From contig JADJVI010000014.1 in assembly GCA_016710645.1 (NCBI GenBank), positions 57,545 to 121,544 on the forward strand: 64,000 nucleotides of DNA, given 5' to 3'. The notes under the pieces are model-generated. The model was not told where the DNA came from, did no database searches, and saw nothing but the letters and a program-made list of their open reading frames with translations. This DNA comes from Actinomycetales bacterium (GTDB lineage Bacteria > Actinomycetota > Actinomycetes > Actinomycetales > Dermatophilaceae). Below, one piece after another: positions 1-8,800 of the stretch (within the stretch, counting starts at the first letter, position 1; each line of letters begins with the position of its first letter). Position numbers and translations under genes: made by a program.

Positions 1-848
1 TCGCGGTCGGGCCGGGGATCGTGCGGGCACTGCGGGAGCGGCCGTGCATGCTGCACCGCTTCCCCGACGGGCTGGCCGGGCCGAAGGTGCACCAGAAGCG
101 CATCCCGGCTGGGGCGCCGCCGTGGATCGAGACGGTGCGGCTGCACTTCCCGAGGTTCAACCGATCGGCCGACGAGCTGTGCGTCACCGAGCTCGGCGCG
201 GTGATCTGGGCGGTGCAGATGTCGACCGTCGAGTTCCACCCGTGGAACGTCCGGCGAGCCGACGTCGACCGGCCGGACGAGTGGCGGATCGACCTCGACC
301 CGATGCCGGACTGCGATTTCGCCCGGGTTCGGCGGGTCGCTGCGGTCGTGCAGGAGGTGCTGGGGGAGCTCGGCATGGTCGGCTATCCCAAGACCTCCGG
401 CGGCAATGGGCTGCATGTCTACGTGCGGATCGCGCCGGAGTGGACTTTCGGGGAGGTGCGGCGGGCGGCGCTCGCCTTCGCCACCGAGGTATGCCGTCGG
501 GTCCCCGACGATGCGACGGTCACCTGGTGGCGCAAGGACCGCGACCCGCGGCACGTCTTCATCGACTACAACCAGAACGCCCGCGACCACACCATCGCCG
601 CGGCCTGGTCGGTGCGCGGGGTGCCCGATGGCACGGTGTCGACGCCGATCACGTGGGACGAGGTGGCCGATGTCGACCCGCGGGACTTCACGCTGGCCAC
701 CGTGCCGGCGCGGTTCGCAGCGCTCGGTGACCTGCATGCCGGGATCGACGACACGGCATACCGGCTCGACACCCTGCTGGAATGGGCCGACCGCGACGGT
801 ATGCCGTCCGACTCGCCATCCCAGGACGACGGTTCCGAAGAGAGCTAG
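1..848 (+). CDS. LigD-type polymerase/primase domain protein, 5' truncated
   Basis: This is the C-terminal part of a LigD polymerase (AEP primase-like) domain, which adds nucleotides at double-strand breaks during bacterial non-homologous end joining. The open frame runs into the window edge, and residues before the first GTG (position 21) still match the family, so the true start lies upstream. Visible family motifs are the HRFPDG substrate-pocket segment near the edge, the metal-binding D-x-D in WRIDLDP, the SGGNGLHVY strand and the DYNQNARDHTIAAAWSVR block. No ligase or nuclease domain follows, because the stop at 846-848 closes the protein. It is therefore a stand-alone polymerase domain or a split LigD. 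Fold call is secure; the partner ligase is not in the window. Confidence 0.9.
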   Translation, partial: AVGPGIVRALRERPCMLHRFPDGLAGPKVHQKRIPAGAPPWIETVRLHFPRFNRSADELCVTELGAVIWAVQMSTVEFHPWNVRRADVDRPDEWRIDLDPMPDCDFARVRRVAAVVQEVLGELGMVGYPKTSGGNGLHVYVRIAPEWTFGEVRRAALAFATEVCRRVPDDATVTWWRKDRDPRHVFIDYNQNARDHTIAAAWSVRGVPDGTVSTPITWDEVADVDPRDFTLATVPARFAALGDLHAGIDDTAYRLDTLLEWADRDGMPSDSPSQDDGSEES

Positions 849-858
849 CATCGGCCGC

Positions 859-1416
859 GTGACCTGGTCACTACGCCAACGGTTGTGGGCATCTCATGTG
901 CTGCGCAGTGGCGCGCTCGCGGCGGCCCTGCTGGTGAGCGGGTGCTCTGCGGGCCCGGCTGGTTCGACCGACCTGCGGTGGCCGGGTGAGGCGGGGCCGT
1001 TCGGTGCCACCGTGCCAACCGAGGGGCGCCCGTTCGTCGTGGGTGGGATCGCGTTGTGCACGGCCGGTAAGTCACTCACCCTTGATGCCGAGGCGCGGTT
1101 CACCGAGGGAACGCTGACCCTGCCGCTGCGGACCCGGCCGATCGGGGTGGATCGGATCGGAGCGCAACCGGGCACCTTTGCCGAGCTGGGGCTGGGCACC
1201 CTCGGGCGGACCGTCACCGCGCCGTGCGGGGGCAGCGCCCTCGAGGAGTTGCTCCTGGAAGCGACCTGGACCGGGCCCGGACCGGCATACGGGAAGAACC
1301 TGCGCCTCACCTACACCGACACCGCTGGCGCGCGCGGCGAGCTGGTCATCCCCTTCACCCTTGGGCTCTGCCCAGTCCCGGCGGCGAGCGGGTGTCCCTC
1401 CCCGCCTCCGACGTAG
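859..1416 (+). CDS. putative lipoprotein, unknown function
   Basis: A 185-residue protein starts at GTG 859, 10 bases after the LigD-domain stop. It opens with a basic stretch, a hydrophobic segment and a lipobox (LLVSGC), so it should be lipid-anchored on the outer face of the membrane after cleavage before the Cys at about residue 32. The rest is an extracellular, beta-rich looking domain with two further Cys pairs and a Pro-rich tail. I recognise no family. The closeness to the upstream gene suggests co-transcription, without a functional link. Confidence 0.6.
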   Translation: MTWSLRQRLWASHVLRSGALAAALLVSGCSAGPAGSTDLRWPGEAGPFGATVPTEGRPFVVGGIALCTAGKSLTLDAEARFTEGTLTLPLRTRPIGVDRIGAQPGTFAELGLGTLGRTVTAPCGGSALEELLLEATWTGPGPAYGKNLRLTYTDTAGARGELVIPFTLGLCPVPAASGCPSPPPT

Positions 1417-1453
1417 CCGCCGAACCGAAGCCCGCACGGCATACCATCCGCAG

Positions 1454-2311
1454 GTGCCTATCCAGACGTCACTGACTCCGCGGCAGCTCGCCGTGCTCGC
1501 GGGGTGGCTGCCCGGGTATGCCGTGCGGCGCGACTTGAGCTGGGGCTTGGTCGACACGACCGTGTGGGAGATCGAGTGCGGCGGGGAACGGTTCGTCGTC
1601 AAGGCGGCCGGACCGGATGACCATCACCTGGCGCGGGAAGTGCAGGCCCACCGGGAATGGATCGGGCCCTGGGTGACGGCGGGACGCGCCCCTGAGCTGG
1701 TCCACGCCGATGCCGAGGTCAAGATCATCGTCACCCGCTATCTCGACGGTGACCTGGTGCTGGGCCACGACGCCGCGCGCGATCCCGAGGCCTATCGCCA
1801 GGCCGGGGAGCTGCTCGCCCAACTCCACTCTGGAGGGACCGGGGCCATCGACGCTGACGTCGAACAGCGCGCGAACGAGCACACCCTGGCTTGGCTGGCC
1901 AAGCCGCATCGCATCGAACCGCGCCTCGCCGAGCGGCTGGGTCGCGTCATCAGTCGCTGGCCGACCCCTCCGGTCCCGCTCGTCCCGACCCATGGCGATT
2001 ACCAGCCGCGCAACTGGCTCATCCATGACGGTCAGGTGCGGGTCATCGACTTCGGGCGGGCTGCGCTGCGACCGGCGATGACCGACTTCGTGCGGATGGC
2101 CGGCCGGGAGTTCCACGGAGAGCCTGCCCAAGAGGCGGCCTTCCTCGCCGGCTATGGCTCCGATCCCCGCGAGCCGGATGCCTGGTTGCGGTGGCGGGTC
2201 CGCGAGGCGGTCGGCACGGCGGTCTGGGCCTACCAGGTGGGGGACACCGAGTTCGAGGCGCACGGCATACGGCTGCTCGCCGAGCTTGAGTCCCAGCTCG
2301 GGACCGACTAG
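1454..2311 (+). CDS. aminoglycoside/choline-kinase-like phosphotransferase (APH family)
   Basis: A 285-residue cytoplasmic kinase-like phosphotransferase. The catalytic loop HGDYQPRN begins at about residue 180 and supplies the catalytic Asp, and the metal-binding D-F-G motif (VIDFGRA) is at about residue 199. The nucleotide lysine is probably in FVVKAAG, about residue 46. APH-fold enzymes phosphorylate aminoglycosides, choline, homoserine, sugars and other hydroxylated molecules, and the sequence does not reveal which. No resistance context surrounds it, so a housekeeping or small-molecule kinase is more likely than a dedicated resistance enzyme. Start is GTG 1454; a GTATGCCG-family word (1436-1445) sits just upstream. 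Confidence 0.82.
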   Translation: MPIQTSLTPRQLAVLAGWLPGYAVRRDLSWGLVDTTVWEIECGGERFVVKAAGPDDHHLAREVQAHREWIGPWVTAGRAPELVHADAEVKIIVTRYLDGDLVLGHDAARDPEAYRQAGELLAQLHSGGTGAIDADVEQRANEHTLAWLAKPHRIEPRLAERLGRVISRWPTPPVPLVPTHGDYQPRNWLIHDGQVRVIDFGRAALRPAMTDFVRMAGREFHGEPAQEAAFLAGYGSDPREPDAWLRWRVREAVGTAVWAYQVGDTEFEAHGIRLLAELESQLGTD

Positions 2312-2336
2312 GTCGAGGCACCCGGGCAGAGGTGGG

Positions 2337-2669
2337 ATGCTCACGGGTATGCCGTCCCCGCCCGCGCCTGCGCCTGCGCCTGCCTTCGCGTTTCAGGCGG
2401 CGCTGTGGCGGCACGAGGGCGGCGGCGGGGCGTGGTGGTTTCTCACCGTGCCGTTCGACGTGTGCGACGAGATCGAAGAAGCGACGACCACCCGCGGGGG
2501 TTTCGGCTCGATCCGCGTCGAGGTGACCGTCGGCGAATCGGTCTGGCGCACGTCGCTCTTCCCGAGCATCCAGCAGCGGTCGCTCATCCTGCCGGTGAAG
2601 AAGGCGGTCCGCACCGCCGAGAAGCTCGACGACGGCGACCTCGTCTCAGCGAGCGTCACCCTGCTCTGA
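2337..2669 (+). CDS. DUF1905 family protein
   Basis: A 110-residue protein whose core fits DUF1905: an aromatic AWWFLTVP strand, a GGFGSIRVEVTVGESVW segment, the hallmark TSLFPS turn and LPVKKAVR. The function of the family is unknown. The first 20 residues are a Pro-Ala low-complexity lead. ATG 2337 is preferred because a GAGG site (2329-2332) lies just upstream; ATG 2349 inside the GGTATGCCGT word is the alternative. It converges on nadE with 6 bases between the stops. Confidence 0.75.
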   Translation: MLTGMPSPPAPAPAPAFAFQAALWRHEGGGGAWWFLTVPFDVCDEIEEATTTRGGFGSIRVEVTVGESVWRTSLFPSIQQRSLILPVKKAVRTAEKLDDGDLVSASVTLL

Positions 2670-2675
2670 GTGGGT

Positions 2676-4727
2676 CTAGGAGTTGGGCCACGAGGCGGGC
2701 ACGTGCGCCTCCAGCTCGGCCAGCCACACGCGGGCGGAGGCGTCGGACGGCATACGCCAATCACCCCGCGGCGATAGTGAGCCGCCGCGCACGACTTTCG
2801 GGCCGTTGGGCAGCGCCGATCGCTTGAACTGGTTGGCGAAGTAGCGCTTGAGGAAGACCTGCAGCCAGTGCCGGATCTCCTCCAGCCGGTATGCCGTGCG
2901 CGCACTCTCGGGGTAACCCGCCGGCCACTGCCCGGCCGCCGCGTCATGCCAGGCATGCCAGGCGAGGAAGGCGATCTTGGATGGGCGCAGGCCGTGGCGC
3001 AGCAGGTGGTAGAGGGTGAAGTCCTGCAGGGCATACGGCCCGATCATCGCCTCGGTGGACTGCGGCTCAACGCCCTCCTGGTCGGGCACGAGCTCGGGGG
3101 TGATCGTCGTGTCGAGGATCGACTGGAGCGTGCGCCCGACGTCATCCGAGAACTGCCCCGACGCGATGACCCAGCGGATGAGGTGCTGCATGAGGGTCTT
3201 GGGCACACCGGTGTTGACCCCGTAGTGCGACATCTGGTCGCCGACACCGTAGGTGCACCAGCCCAGGGCCAGCTCGGAGAGGTCACCGGTCCCGAGAACG
3301 ATCCCGCCGCGCTGGTTGGCGATCCGGAAGAGGTAGTCGGTGCGCAGCCCGGCCTGGACGTTTTCGAAGGTCACGTCATAGACCGGCTCACCCTGGCCAA
3401 AGGGGTGACCCATGTCGCGCAGCATCTGGGTCGCGGCCGGGCGGATGTCGAGTTCGGCCCAGGTCACCCCGAGCGATTCCATCAGGGCGATGGCGTTGGA
3501 CTTGGTGTGGTCGCTCGTGGCGAAGCCCGGCATGGTGAAGGCGAGCACGTCGGTGCGCGGGCGGCCCAGTCGATCGAGGGCCCGACAGGCGACGATGAGC
3601 GCATGGGTCGAGTCGAGCCCGCCAGAGACGCCGATGACGATCTTGGGCTGGCCGATCGCCCGCAGCCGCTGCTCCAGGCCCGACACCTGGATCGAATACG
3701 CCTCGTAGCAGTCCTGGGCGAGCCGGTCGGGGTCGTCGGGCACGAAGGGGTAGCGGTCGACAGCCCGCCGTAACCCGAGATCGCCGCGTGGCGGGTCGAG
3801 CTGGAACGCCACTTCGCGAAAGCGTGAGACCCGATCGCCCAGCGCCCGCCGGTTGTCGTCGAAGGTGCCCTGCCGCATCCGTTCCTGGCGCAACCGCTCG
3901 AGGTCGATGTCGGCCACCGAACGCCGCGCCCCAGCCGGGAAGCGCTCGCTCTCGGCCAGCAGCGCGCCGTTCTCCCACACCATGGTCTGCCCGTCCCAGG
4001 ACAGGTCAGTGGTCGACTCGCCTTCTCCGGCAGCGGCATACAGGTATGCCGCGAGGCAGCGACTCGATGCCGACTCGCAGAGCATGGCGCGGTCGCGGGC
4101 TTTGGCGACGGTGATCGGCGATCCGGAGAGGTTGGCCAGCACGGTCGCGCCGGCGAGAGCGGCCTCCGCCGACGGCGGCACCGGCACCCACATGTCCTCG
4201 CAGATCTCGACATGCAGGGCGAGGTCGGGCAGGTCGGCGGCGCGGAAAATGAGATCGGCGCCAAACGGAACCTCGGCCCCCAGCAACGGGATTGACCCGG
4301 TCGAGGTGTCGCCTGCCGCGATCTGGCGGGACTCGTAGAACTCGCGATAGGTCGGCAGATAGGACTTGGGCGCGACGCCGAGCACGGCGCCTCGGTGGAT
4401 GACGACGGCGCAGTTGTAGACCCGTCCGCGGGCCCGCAGCGGCGCCCCGATGACGAGCACTGGCAGCAGCTCGGCGCTTGCGTCGACAATGTCACCCAGC
4501 GCGGACTCGACGGCGTCCAGCAGCGGGTCCTGCAGGACGAGGTCCTCCAGCGAATAGCCGGTCAGCCCCAGCTCGGGGAAGACCGCGATCGCGACCCCCT
4601 CGTCATGACACTCGCGGGCGACGGTGAGGGTGGTGGCGGCATTGGCAGCCGGGTCGACGAGGGTCAGCGGCACCGTGCACGCAGCCACCCGCGCGAAACC
4701 CTGGTCGTAGATCGAGAAGAACTCCAT
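2676..4727 (-). CDS. nadE: glutamine-dependent NAD+ synthetase
   Basis: A 683-residue cytoplasmic enzyme for the last step of NAD+ synthesis, amidating deamido-NAD+ with ammonia released from glutamine. The N-terminal nitrilase-type glutaminase domain has its triad at Glu52 (PELGLTGYS), Lys121 (APKSYLPTYREFYESR) and Cys176 (EICEDMW), the same spacing as in mycobacterial NadE. The C-terminal synthetase carries the ATP-pyrophosphatase P-loop SGGLDSTHA. Length is normal for the two-domain form. ATG 4727 lacks a clear Shine-Dalgarno site; two GTATGCCG words (4730-4739 and 4789-4798) fill its upstream region. It appears monocistronic, convergent with the DUF1905 gene and divergent from the TDT transporter. 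Confidence 0.97.
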   Translation of the reverse strand: MEFFSIYDQGFARVAACTVPLTLVDPAANAATTLTVARECHDEGVAIAVFPELGLTGYSLEDLVLQDPLLDAVESALGDIVDASAELLPVLVIGAPLRARGRVYNCAVVIHRGAVLGVAPKSYLPTYREFYESRQIAAGDTSTGSIPLLGAEVPFGADLIFRAADLPDLALHVEICEDMWVPVPPSAEAALAGATVLANLSGSPITVAKARDRAMLCESASSRCLAAYLYAAAGEGESTTDLSWDGQTMVWENGALLAESERFPAGARRSVADIDLERLRQERMRQGTFDDNRRALGDRVSRFREVAFQLDPPRGDLGLRRAVDRYPFVPDDPDRLAQDCYEAYSIQVSGLEQRLRAIGQPKIVIGVSGGLDSTHALIVACRALDRLGRPRTDVLAFTMPGFATSDHTKSNAIALMESLGVTWAELDIRPAATQMLRDMGHPFGQGEPVYDVTFENVQAGLRTDYLFRIANQRGGIVLGTGDLSELALGWCTYGVGDQMSHYGVNTGVPKTLMQHLIRWVIASGQFSDDVGRTLQSILDTTITPELVPDQEGVEPQSTEAMIGPYALQDFTLYHLLRHGLRPSKIAFLAWHAWHDAAAGQWPAGYPESARTAYRLEEIRHWLQVFLKRYFANQFKRSALPNGPKVVRGGSLSPRGDWRMPSDASARVWLAELEAHVPASWPNS

Positions 4728-4839
4728 GAGGTATGCCGTCCGCGCCTCTCCCGCTCACCGACTGTGGTCTGTGCCCCCCGAGTCTGGCACGGCATACCGA
4801 CGCGGCGTATGACGCTCCGCCGGGGCAGCCCTGGGGGAA

Positions 4840-4855
4840 ATACCCAGGGGGGTAT
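4840..4855. promoter_or_regulatory. CsoR/CstR-type operator upstream of TDT transporter
   Basis: The inverted repeat ATACCC-AGGG-GGGTAT has perfect 6-base arms and a 4-base spacer. It ends 11 bases before the GTG at 4867, and its right arm overlaps a possible -10 (TATGGT, 4853-4858). That spacing fits a leaderless transcript. The architecture matches operators of CsoR-family repressors (copper CsoR, persulfide CstR). An almost identical site stands before the next gene. The repressor itself is not in this window. Confidence 0.7.
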
Positions 4856-4866
4856 GGTCTTTAACC

Positions 4867-5820
4867 GTGGAGAGCGTGCGTTTCGTGCCAGTCGGGCTGT
4901 TCTCATCGGTGATGGGCATCGGGGGCCTCGCCCTGGCCTGGCGACGGGCGGCCGCGCACTGGGGTCTGCCTGACGTCATCTGGCAGGTGCTCGCCGGTGC
5001 GGCCGCGGTGGTCTTCCTCCTCGTCGCGCTCCTGTATGCCGTGAAGCTCACCCGCTTCCCGGCGGCGGCCCGGGCCGAGTGGGCGCACCCGGTGAAGGTG
5101 GCGTTCGTGCCCACGGCTACCGTCAGCCTGCTCGTGCTCGCAGCCGTGTGGAGGGACCTGGCCCCGGGCGCCGCGGCAACCGCCTGGTGGATCGGGGCGG
5201 TCGGGCATCTCGGCCTGACCGTTGCCGTGATCGTGGCGTGGATCCATCGCACCGGGATCGCCATCGGACACGTGACCCCCGCGTGGTTCATTCCCGTCGT
5301 CGGTAACGTCGTGACACCGTTGGCGACCCCCACTGTGGGCTCGGTCGAGCTGGCCTGGGTGAGCTTTGGCGTGGGGATCGTCTGCTGGCTGGCCCTGTTG
5401 CCGATCGTCTTGGCCCGGCTGATTTTCGCCGACCCGCTGCCGCCCCACCTCGCGCCGACGATCGCCGTGCTCATCGCCCCTCCAGCGGTCTCGGCGACCT
5501 CGCTGCTGGTCCTCGGCGGCCGAGATGCCGCGTTGCCGGTTGTCTTGGGTCTGGTCGGTACGGCGCTGGCCTTTGCGGTCGTGGCCATCGGGTTCGTTCC
5601 CGCGCTGCGGCGGGCTCCCTTCGGCGTGCCCTGGTGGGCCACGACCTTCCCGCTGGCCGCACTGGCCGGAGCCCTCCTGGCGCTCGCCGGAACGGTCGGC
5701 GGAGTCGGCTGGAACGTTCTGGCGGGGGTCGTCCTGGGGATCGCCACCGTGGTCGTCATCGGTGTCGCGAGCCGCACCGTGCGGGCGGCGGTGCGGCGCA
5801 CCCTCTTCGTGCCGGACTGA
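4867..5820 (+). CDS. TDT/SLAC1-family transporter (TehA-like), possible sulfite or anion exporter
   Basis: A 317-residue membrane protein with about ten hydrophobic segments and the N-terminal VGLFSSVMGIGGLALAWR signature of the tellurite-resistance/dicarboxylate transporter family. That family includes TehA, the plant anion channel SLAC1 and the yeast sulfite pump Ssu1. The start at GTG 4867 puts the signature directly at the N-terminus. The gene shares a near-identical operator with the following SQR-like gene, which suggests export of a sulfur oxyanion produced during sulfide detoxification. That role is inferred from context; the sequence alone cannot fix the substrate. Confidence 0.85.
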   Translation: MESVRFVPVGLFSSVMGIGGLALAWRRAAAHWGLPDVIWQVLAGAAAVVFLLVALLYAVKLTRFPAAARAEWAHPVKVAFVPTATVSLLVLAAVWRDLAPGAAATAWWIGAVGHLGLTVAVIVAWIHRTGIAIGHVTPAWFIPVVGNVVTPLATPTVGSVELAWVSFGVGIVCWLALLPIVLARLIFADPLPPHLAPTIAVLIAPPAVSATSLLVLGGRDAALPVVLGLVGTALAFAVVAIGFVPALRRAPFGVPWWATTFPLAALAGALLALAGTVGGVGWNVLAGVVLGIATVVVIGVASRTVRAAVRRTLFVPD

Positions 5821-5907
5821 CGTCGACAGGCGAAAGTCGAAGCGGTCGAAGGTCGAAGGTCGACGGCCTCGAGGGTGGCAGAGCAACGACTGACCCGCTA
5901 GAGAAAT

Positions 5908-5923
5908 ATACCCATGGGGGTAT
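5908..5923. promoter_or_regulatory. CsoR/CstR-type operator upstream of SQR-like gene
   Basis: The inverted repeat ATACCC-ATGG-GGGTAT has the same arms and the same 4-base spacer as the 4840-4855 site. It lies 29 bases before ATG 5953 and overlaps a probable -10 (TATAGG, 5921-5926). Repressor binding would block RNA polymerase. The stretch 5821-5900 between the genes holds only a short GGTCGAA direct repetition. Confidence 0.7.
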
Positions 5924-5952
5924 AGGGTTGCCTACGACGTGAGGAGTCGAAT

Positions 5953-7410
5953 ATGGCGGACATCGTCGTTCTCGGAGCAGGCGTCGCGGGGCACACCGCG
6001 GCCTTGCACCTGCGCAGGAAACTCGGGAAGCAGCACCGCGTCACGGTGGTCTCCCCCAACTCCAACTGGAACTGGATCCCGTCCAACATCTGGGTCGGCG
6101 TCGGCAAGATGCCCAAGGAGTCCGTGCTCTTTCCGCTGGCCCCGGTCTATCGCAAGCACGGCATCGACTTCCGGCAGGCCAAGGCGGTGTCTATTCGTCC
6201 GGACGGTGACGTCGACGACGAACGTCCCGCGGTCGACATCGTCTACACCGAGGTCGGCAAGGCCGGTCAGGAGGAGCGGCTGCGGTATGACTACCTCGTC
6301 AATGCAACCGGTCCGCAACTGCGCTTCGGGATGACCCCGGGCCTGGGCCCCGACGGCGGCAACACCGTGTCGGTATGTACGGCCGCGCACGCCGAGCATG
6401 CCGCGGCGGCGCTCGCCGACACGATCGCCACCCTCAAGGCAGGCACGCCGCAGACGCTGGTCGTCGGTATGGGCCACGGGACGTGCACCTGCGAGGGGGC
6501 CGCCTTTGAGTACGTCTTCAACGTCGACCACGAACTCCGGGAAGCCGGGGTCCGCGATCGTGCGCGGTTGGTCTACCTCACCAACGAGGCCCAGCTCGGT
6601 GACTTCGGGGTGGATGGGATGACCTTCGAAGAGCGTGGGTTCCAGACCACGAGCGAGTTGTGGACCGGGTCGCTCTTCCGCGAGCGCGGGGTCGAGGCGA
6701 TCCTCGGAGCGCACGTCCAGAAGGTCGAGCCCGGCGTCGTCCACTACGAGACCCTCGACGGGGCTTCCCACGAGTTGGCCTTCGATTTCGGCATGCTGTT
6801 ACCGCCGTTCGGCGGCGTGGGCCTCACGGCATACGACCGAGCGGGTGCCGACATCACCGCGCAGCTGTTCGCCCCGAGCGGCTTCATGAAGGTCGACGCC
6901 GACTACACGCCCAAGCCCTACGAGCAGTGGCGGGCTGAGGACTGGCCCGAGACCTACCGTGCGGTGGGCTACGACCACGTCTTCGCGGTGGGGATCGCCT
7001 TCGCACCGCCCCACCAGATCTCGCGGCCGCGGACCAACCCCCATGGCACCCTTATCGCCCCGGCGCCGCCCCGGACCGGTATGCCGTCCGGCGTCATGGG
7101 CAAGACCGTGGCCCTGACGATCGTCGACCAGATCACCCATGGCCAGAGCGCGGTGGCGCACACGGCGTCGATGGCCTCGATGGGGGCGGCCTGCGTCGCC
7201 TCGGCAGGGGCCGGCATGCGCAACGGCTCGGCTGCGGCGATGACGATGATGCCGGTCGTGCCCAACTACGCGAAGTACCCCACGGGCCGCGACCTTAAGG
7301 ACACCCGCGGTGAGATCGGCCTGGCCGGGCACTGGCTCAAGCTCATGCTCCACTACCTGTTCATCCACAAAGCCAAGGGCCGTTTCGGCTGGCAGTTCAT
7401 CCCGGAGTGA
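5953..7410 (+). CDS. FAD-dependent sulfide:quinone oxidoreductase-like protein
   Basis: A 485-residue flavoprotein of the SQR/type-II NADH dehydrogenase superfamily. It begins with a Rossmann FAD motif (VLGAGVAG, residues 7-13). Candidate redox cysteines are Cys142 (SVCTAAH) and the Cys178-x-Cys180 pair (GTCTCEG), fitting persulfide-forming SQR chemistry, though I cannot assign the SQR type. The C-terminus (RFGWQFIPE) has amphipathic character expected for membrane association. ATG 5953 follows a clear GAGGAG site (5941-5946). Together with the CstR-like operators and the neighbouring anion transporter it suggests a sulfide/persulfide detoxification unit. A copper-linked oxidoreductase is the alternative, since CsoR has a similar operator. 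Confidence 0.82.
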   Translation: MADIVVLGAGVAGHTAALHLRRKLGKQHRVTVVSPNSNWNWIPSNIWVGVGKMPKESVLFPLAPVYRKHGIDFRQAKAVSIRPDGDVDDERPAVDIVYTEVGKAGQEERLRYDYLVNATGPQLRFGMTPGLGPDGGNTVSVCTAAHAEHAAAALADTIATLKAGTPQTLVVGMGHGTCTCEGAAFEYVFNVDHELREAGVRDRARLVYLTNEAQLGDFGVDGMTFEERGFQTTSELWTGSLFRERGVEAILGAHVQKVEPGVVHYETLDGASHELAFDFGMLLPPFGGVGLTAYDRAGADITAQLFAPSGFMKVDADYTPKPYEQWRAEDWPETYRAVGYDHVFAVGIAFAPPHQISRPRTNPHGTLIAPAPPRTGMPSGVMGKTVALTIVDQITHGQSAVAHTASMASMGAACVASAGAGMRNGSAAAMTMMPVVPNYAKYPTGRDLKDTRGEIGLAGHWLKLMLHYLFIHKAKGRFGWQFIPE

Positions 7411-7602
7411 TCGATGACCACCTCAACGCCCGCGCCACTACCTGGCGAGACCGCCGCTGATCTCTCGGCTGCGCCGCTTCCTACTGCCAAGACCTCAAGG
7501 CCCGCAAGAGTCTGCCGATGCAGCTCGGTCGGTTTGCCGTTCTCAACGCCCGAATCATGCGCATGGTCCTCAAAGGCGAGCACTAGGCCCGAGCCGACCC
7601 AT

Positions 7603-7639
7603 AACCCCCATGTCCTCCAAAAGGGGGACATGGGGTTTT
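7603..7639 (+). terminator. intrinsic terminator after SQR-like gene
   Basis: A 13-base-pair stem (7606-7618 with 7623-7635, one G-T pair) closes an AAAA loop and is followed by TTTT. This is a textbook rho-independent terminator, unusually clean for such a GC-rich genome. It ends the transporter-SQR unit and places the 7414-7767 frame downstream of the unit's transcript end. Confidence 0.88.
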
Positions 7640-8006
7640 GTGCATTCCCGATGAGGTGGCGACAGCTCACCCGCCGCGACGGGCCGACGAAGCGACTGTT
7701 GCATTGCTCAGCGAGGGCTTTCGCCGGCGCCGCGCGTCTGACGGTCAGCGCGATTGCGGTCGTCTGAACCTCGGCGGCAACCGAGAAGCAGCGTACATTC
7801 AGGTCTCAGCCTGAAGGCGGAGATGAGTACGCCGCGCTTCGATAGGTCCGGGGCAGGGACCATACCAGTGGGCGGGAGGGGGACCGCCACCGATCACCGA
7901 AGCGCGGCATACGGCTGCAATTGTGGCGTAGCGCTGCTCCGGGCACCAGCCATCGAAGGTCAAGAAATCTTCAATTTCAACGATCGGTCGTTAACCGAGG
8001 TTCAAT

Positions 8007-8027
8007 GGTCGGCTCGACAGGCCGACC
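8007..8027. promoter_or_regulatory. inverted repeat upstream of GNAT gene; the 7411-8062 stretch is otherwise non-coding
   Basis: GGTCGGC and GCCGACC form perfect 7-base arms with a 7-base spacer, 36 bases before ATG 8063. The 7411-8062 stretch holds the terminator above and then an A/T-richer promoter-like segment (about 7960-8005). I see no convincing gene, only a 22-codon frame at 7518 (see findings). The repeat may be an operator, but no regulator is adjacent. Confidence 0.35.
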
Positions 8028-8062
8028 GGTCGTTCGGGAACGGTGACCGGTACGCTCGGCCG

Positions 8063-8800
8063 ATGAGTGGTTCCGAGTTCAACGAGTTCGGCCAGCCGAT
8101 CGGACTGCCGGTGCCGGGGTGGCAGCCCGCCCGCATGCCCCAATCAGTCACCCTGACGGGCATGTCGATCCACGTGGTCCCCCTCGCTGAGAGTCACCTG
8201 CCCGGCCTGTATGCCGCGTGCTGCCGACCCGAGGACGACGCCCGCTGGACGTATATCCCCAGCGGCCCGTTCCGATCGATCGCTGCGCTCGCCGACGACC
8301 TCGCAGCCCGTCGCGCAGCCGGCTTCCTGCCCTTCGCGCTGGTGGACCCGGCAACCCAACAACCGCGCGGCATGGCCAGCCTGCTGCGCATCGAACCGGC
8401 GATCGGCACCATCGAGGTCGGCTACATCGTCTACTCGCCAAGCCTGGCCCGCACCCGCGCGGCAACCGAAGCGATGTACCTCCTGGCCCGGCATGTCTTC
8501 GAGGACCTCGGCTTCCGCCGCTACGAGTGGAAGTGCGACTCGCTCAACGCCGCCTCCTGCGCCGCCGCGGTCCGGCTGGGCTTCACGGCCGAGGGCATCT
8601 GGCGCAATGCAACGATCGCCAAGGGCCGCAACCGGGATACCGCCTGGTTCGCCATGACTGACGGCGACTGGCGGCGGCTGCGACCGGCATACGAGCAGTG
8701 GTTCGCGAGCAGCACCGACACCGGGCAGGGCGTGGCTCTCAGCCGACTCACCGCCGCGGCCCTCGCCCCCGAGGGACCCCGCGACGGCTCGTTAGGCTGA
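8063..8800 (+). CDS. GNAT-family N-acetyltransferase (RimJ/RimL type)
   Basis: A 245-residue cytoplasmic acetyltransferase. The core runs from IHVVPLAESHLPGLYAA to the C-terminal helix, with a GTIEVGYIVY strand, a TRAATEAMYLLARHVFEDLGFRR acetyl-CoA segment and the RimJ-like WKCDSLNAASCAAAVRLGFTAEG end motif. Family members transfer acetyl groups to protein N-termini or small amines; the substrate here is unknown. ATG 8063 is chosen because upstream in-frame residues look non-coding. The stop abuts the next gene at 8801, so the two are probably co-transcribed. Confidence 0.85.
   Translation: MSGSEFNEFGQPIGLPVPGWQPARMPQSVTLTGMSIHVVPLAESHLPGLYAACCRPEDDARWTYIPSGPFRSIAALADDLAARRAAGFLPFALVDPATQQPRGMASLLRIEPAIGTIEVGYIVYSPSLARTRAATEAMYLLARHVFEDLGFRRYEWKCDSLNAASCAAAVRLGFTAEGIWRNATIAKGRNRDTAWFAMTDGDWRRLRPAYEQWFASSTDTGQGVALSRLTAAALAPEGPRDGSLG

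Noticed and set aside
1454..2311. dedicated aminoglycoside resistance gene
   Set aside because: The APH fold is clear but there is no mobile or resistance context, and many APH-fold kinases have other substrates.
7414..7767. 117-codon open frame after the SQR-like gene
   Set aside because: It reads through a strong intrinsic terminator, shows no domain and has no conserved-looking composition.
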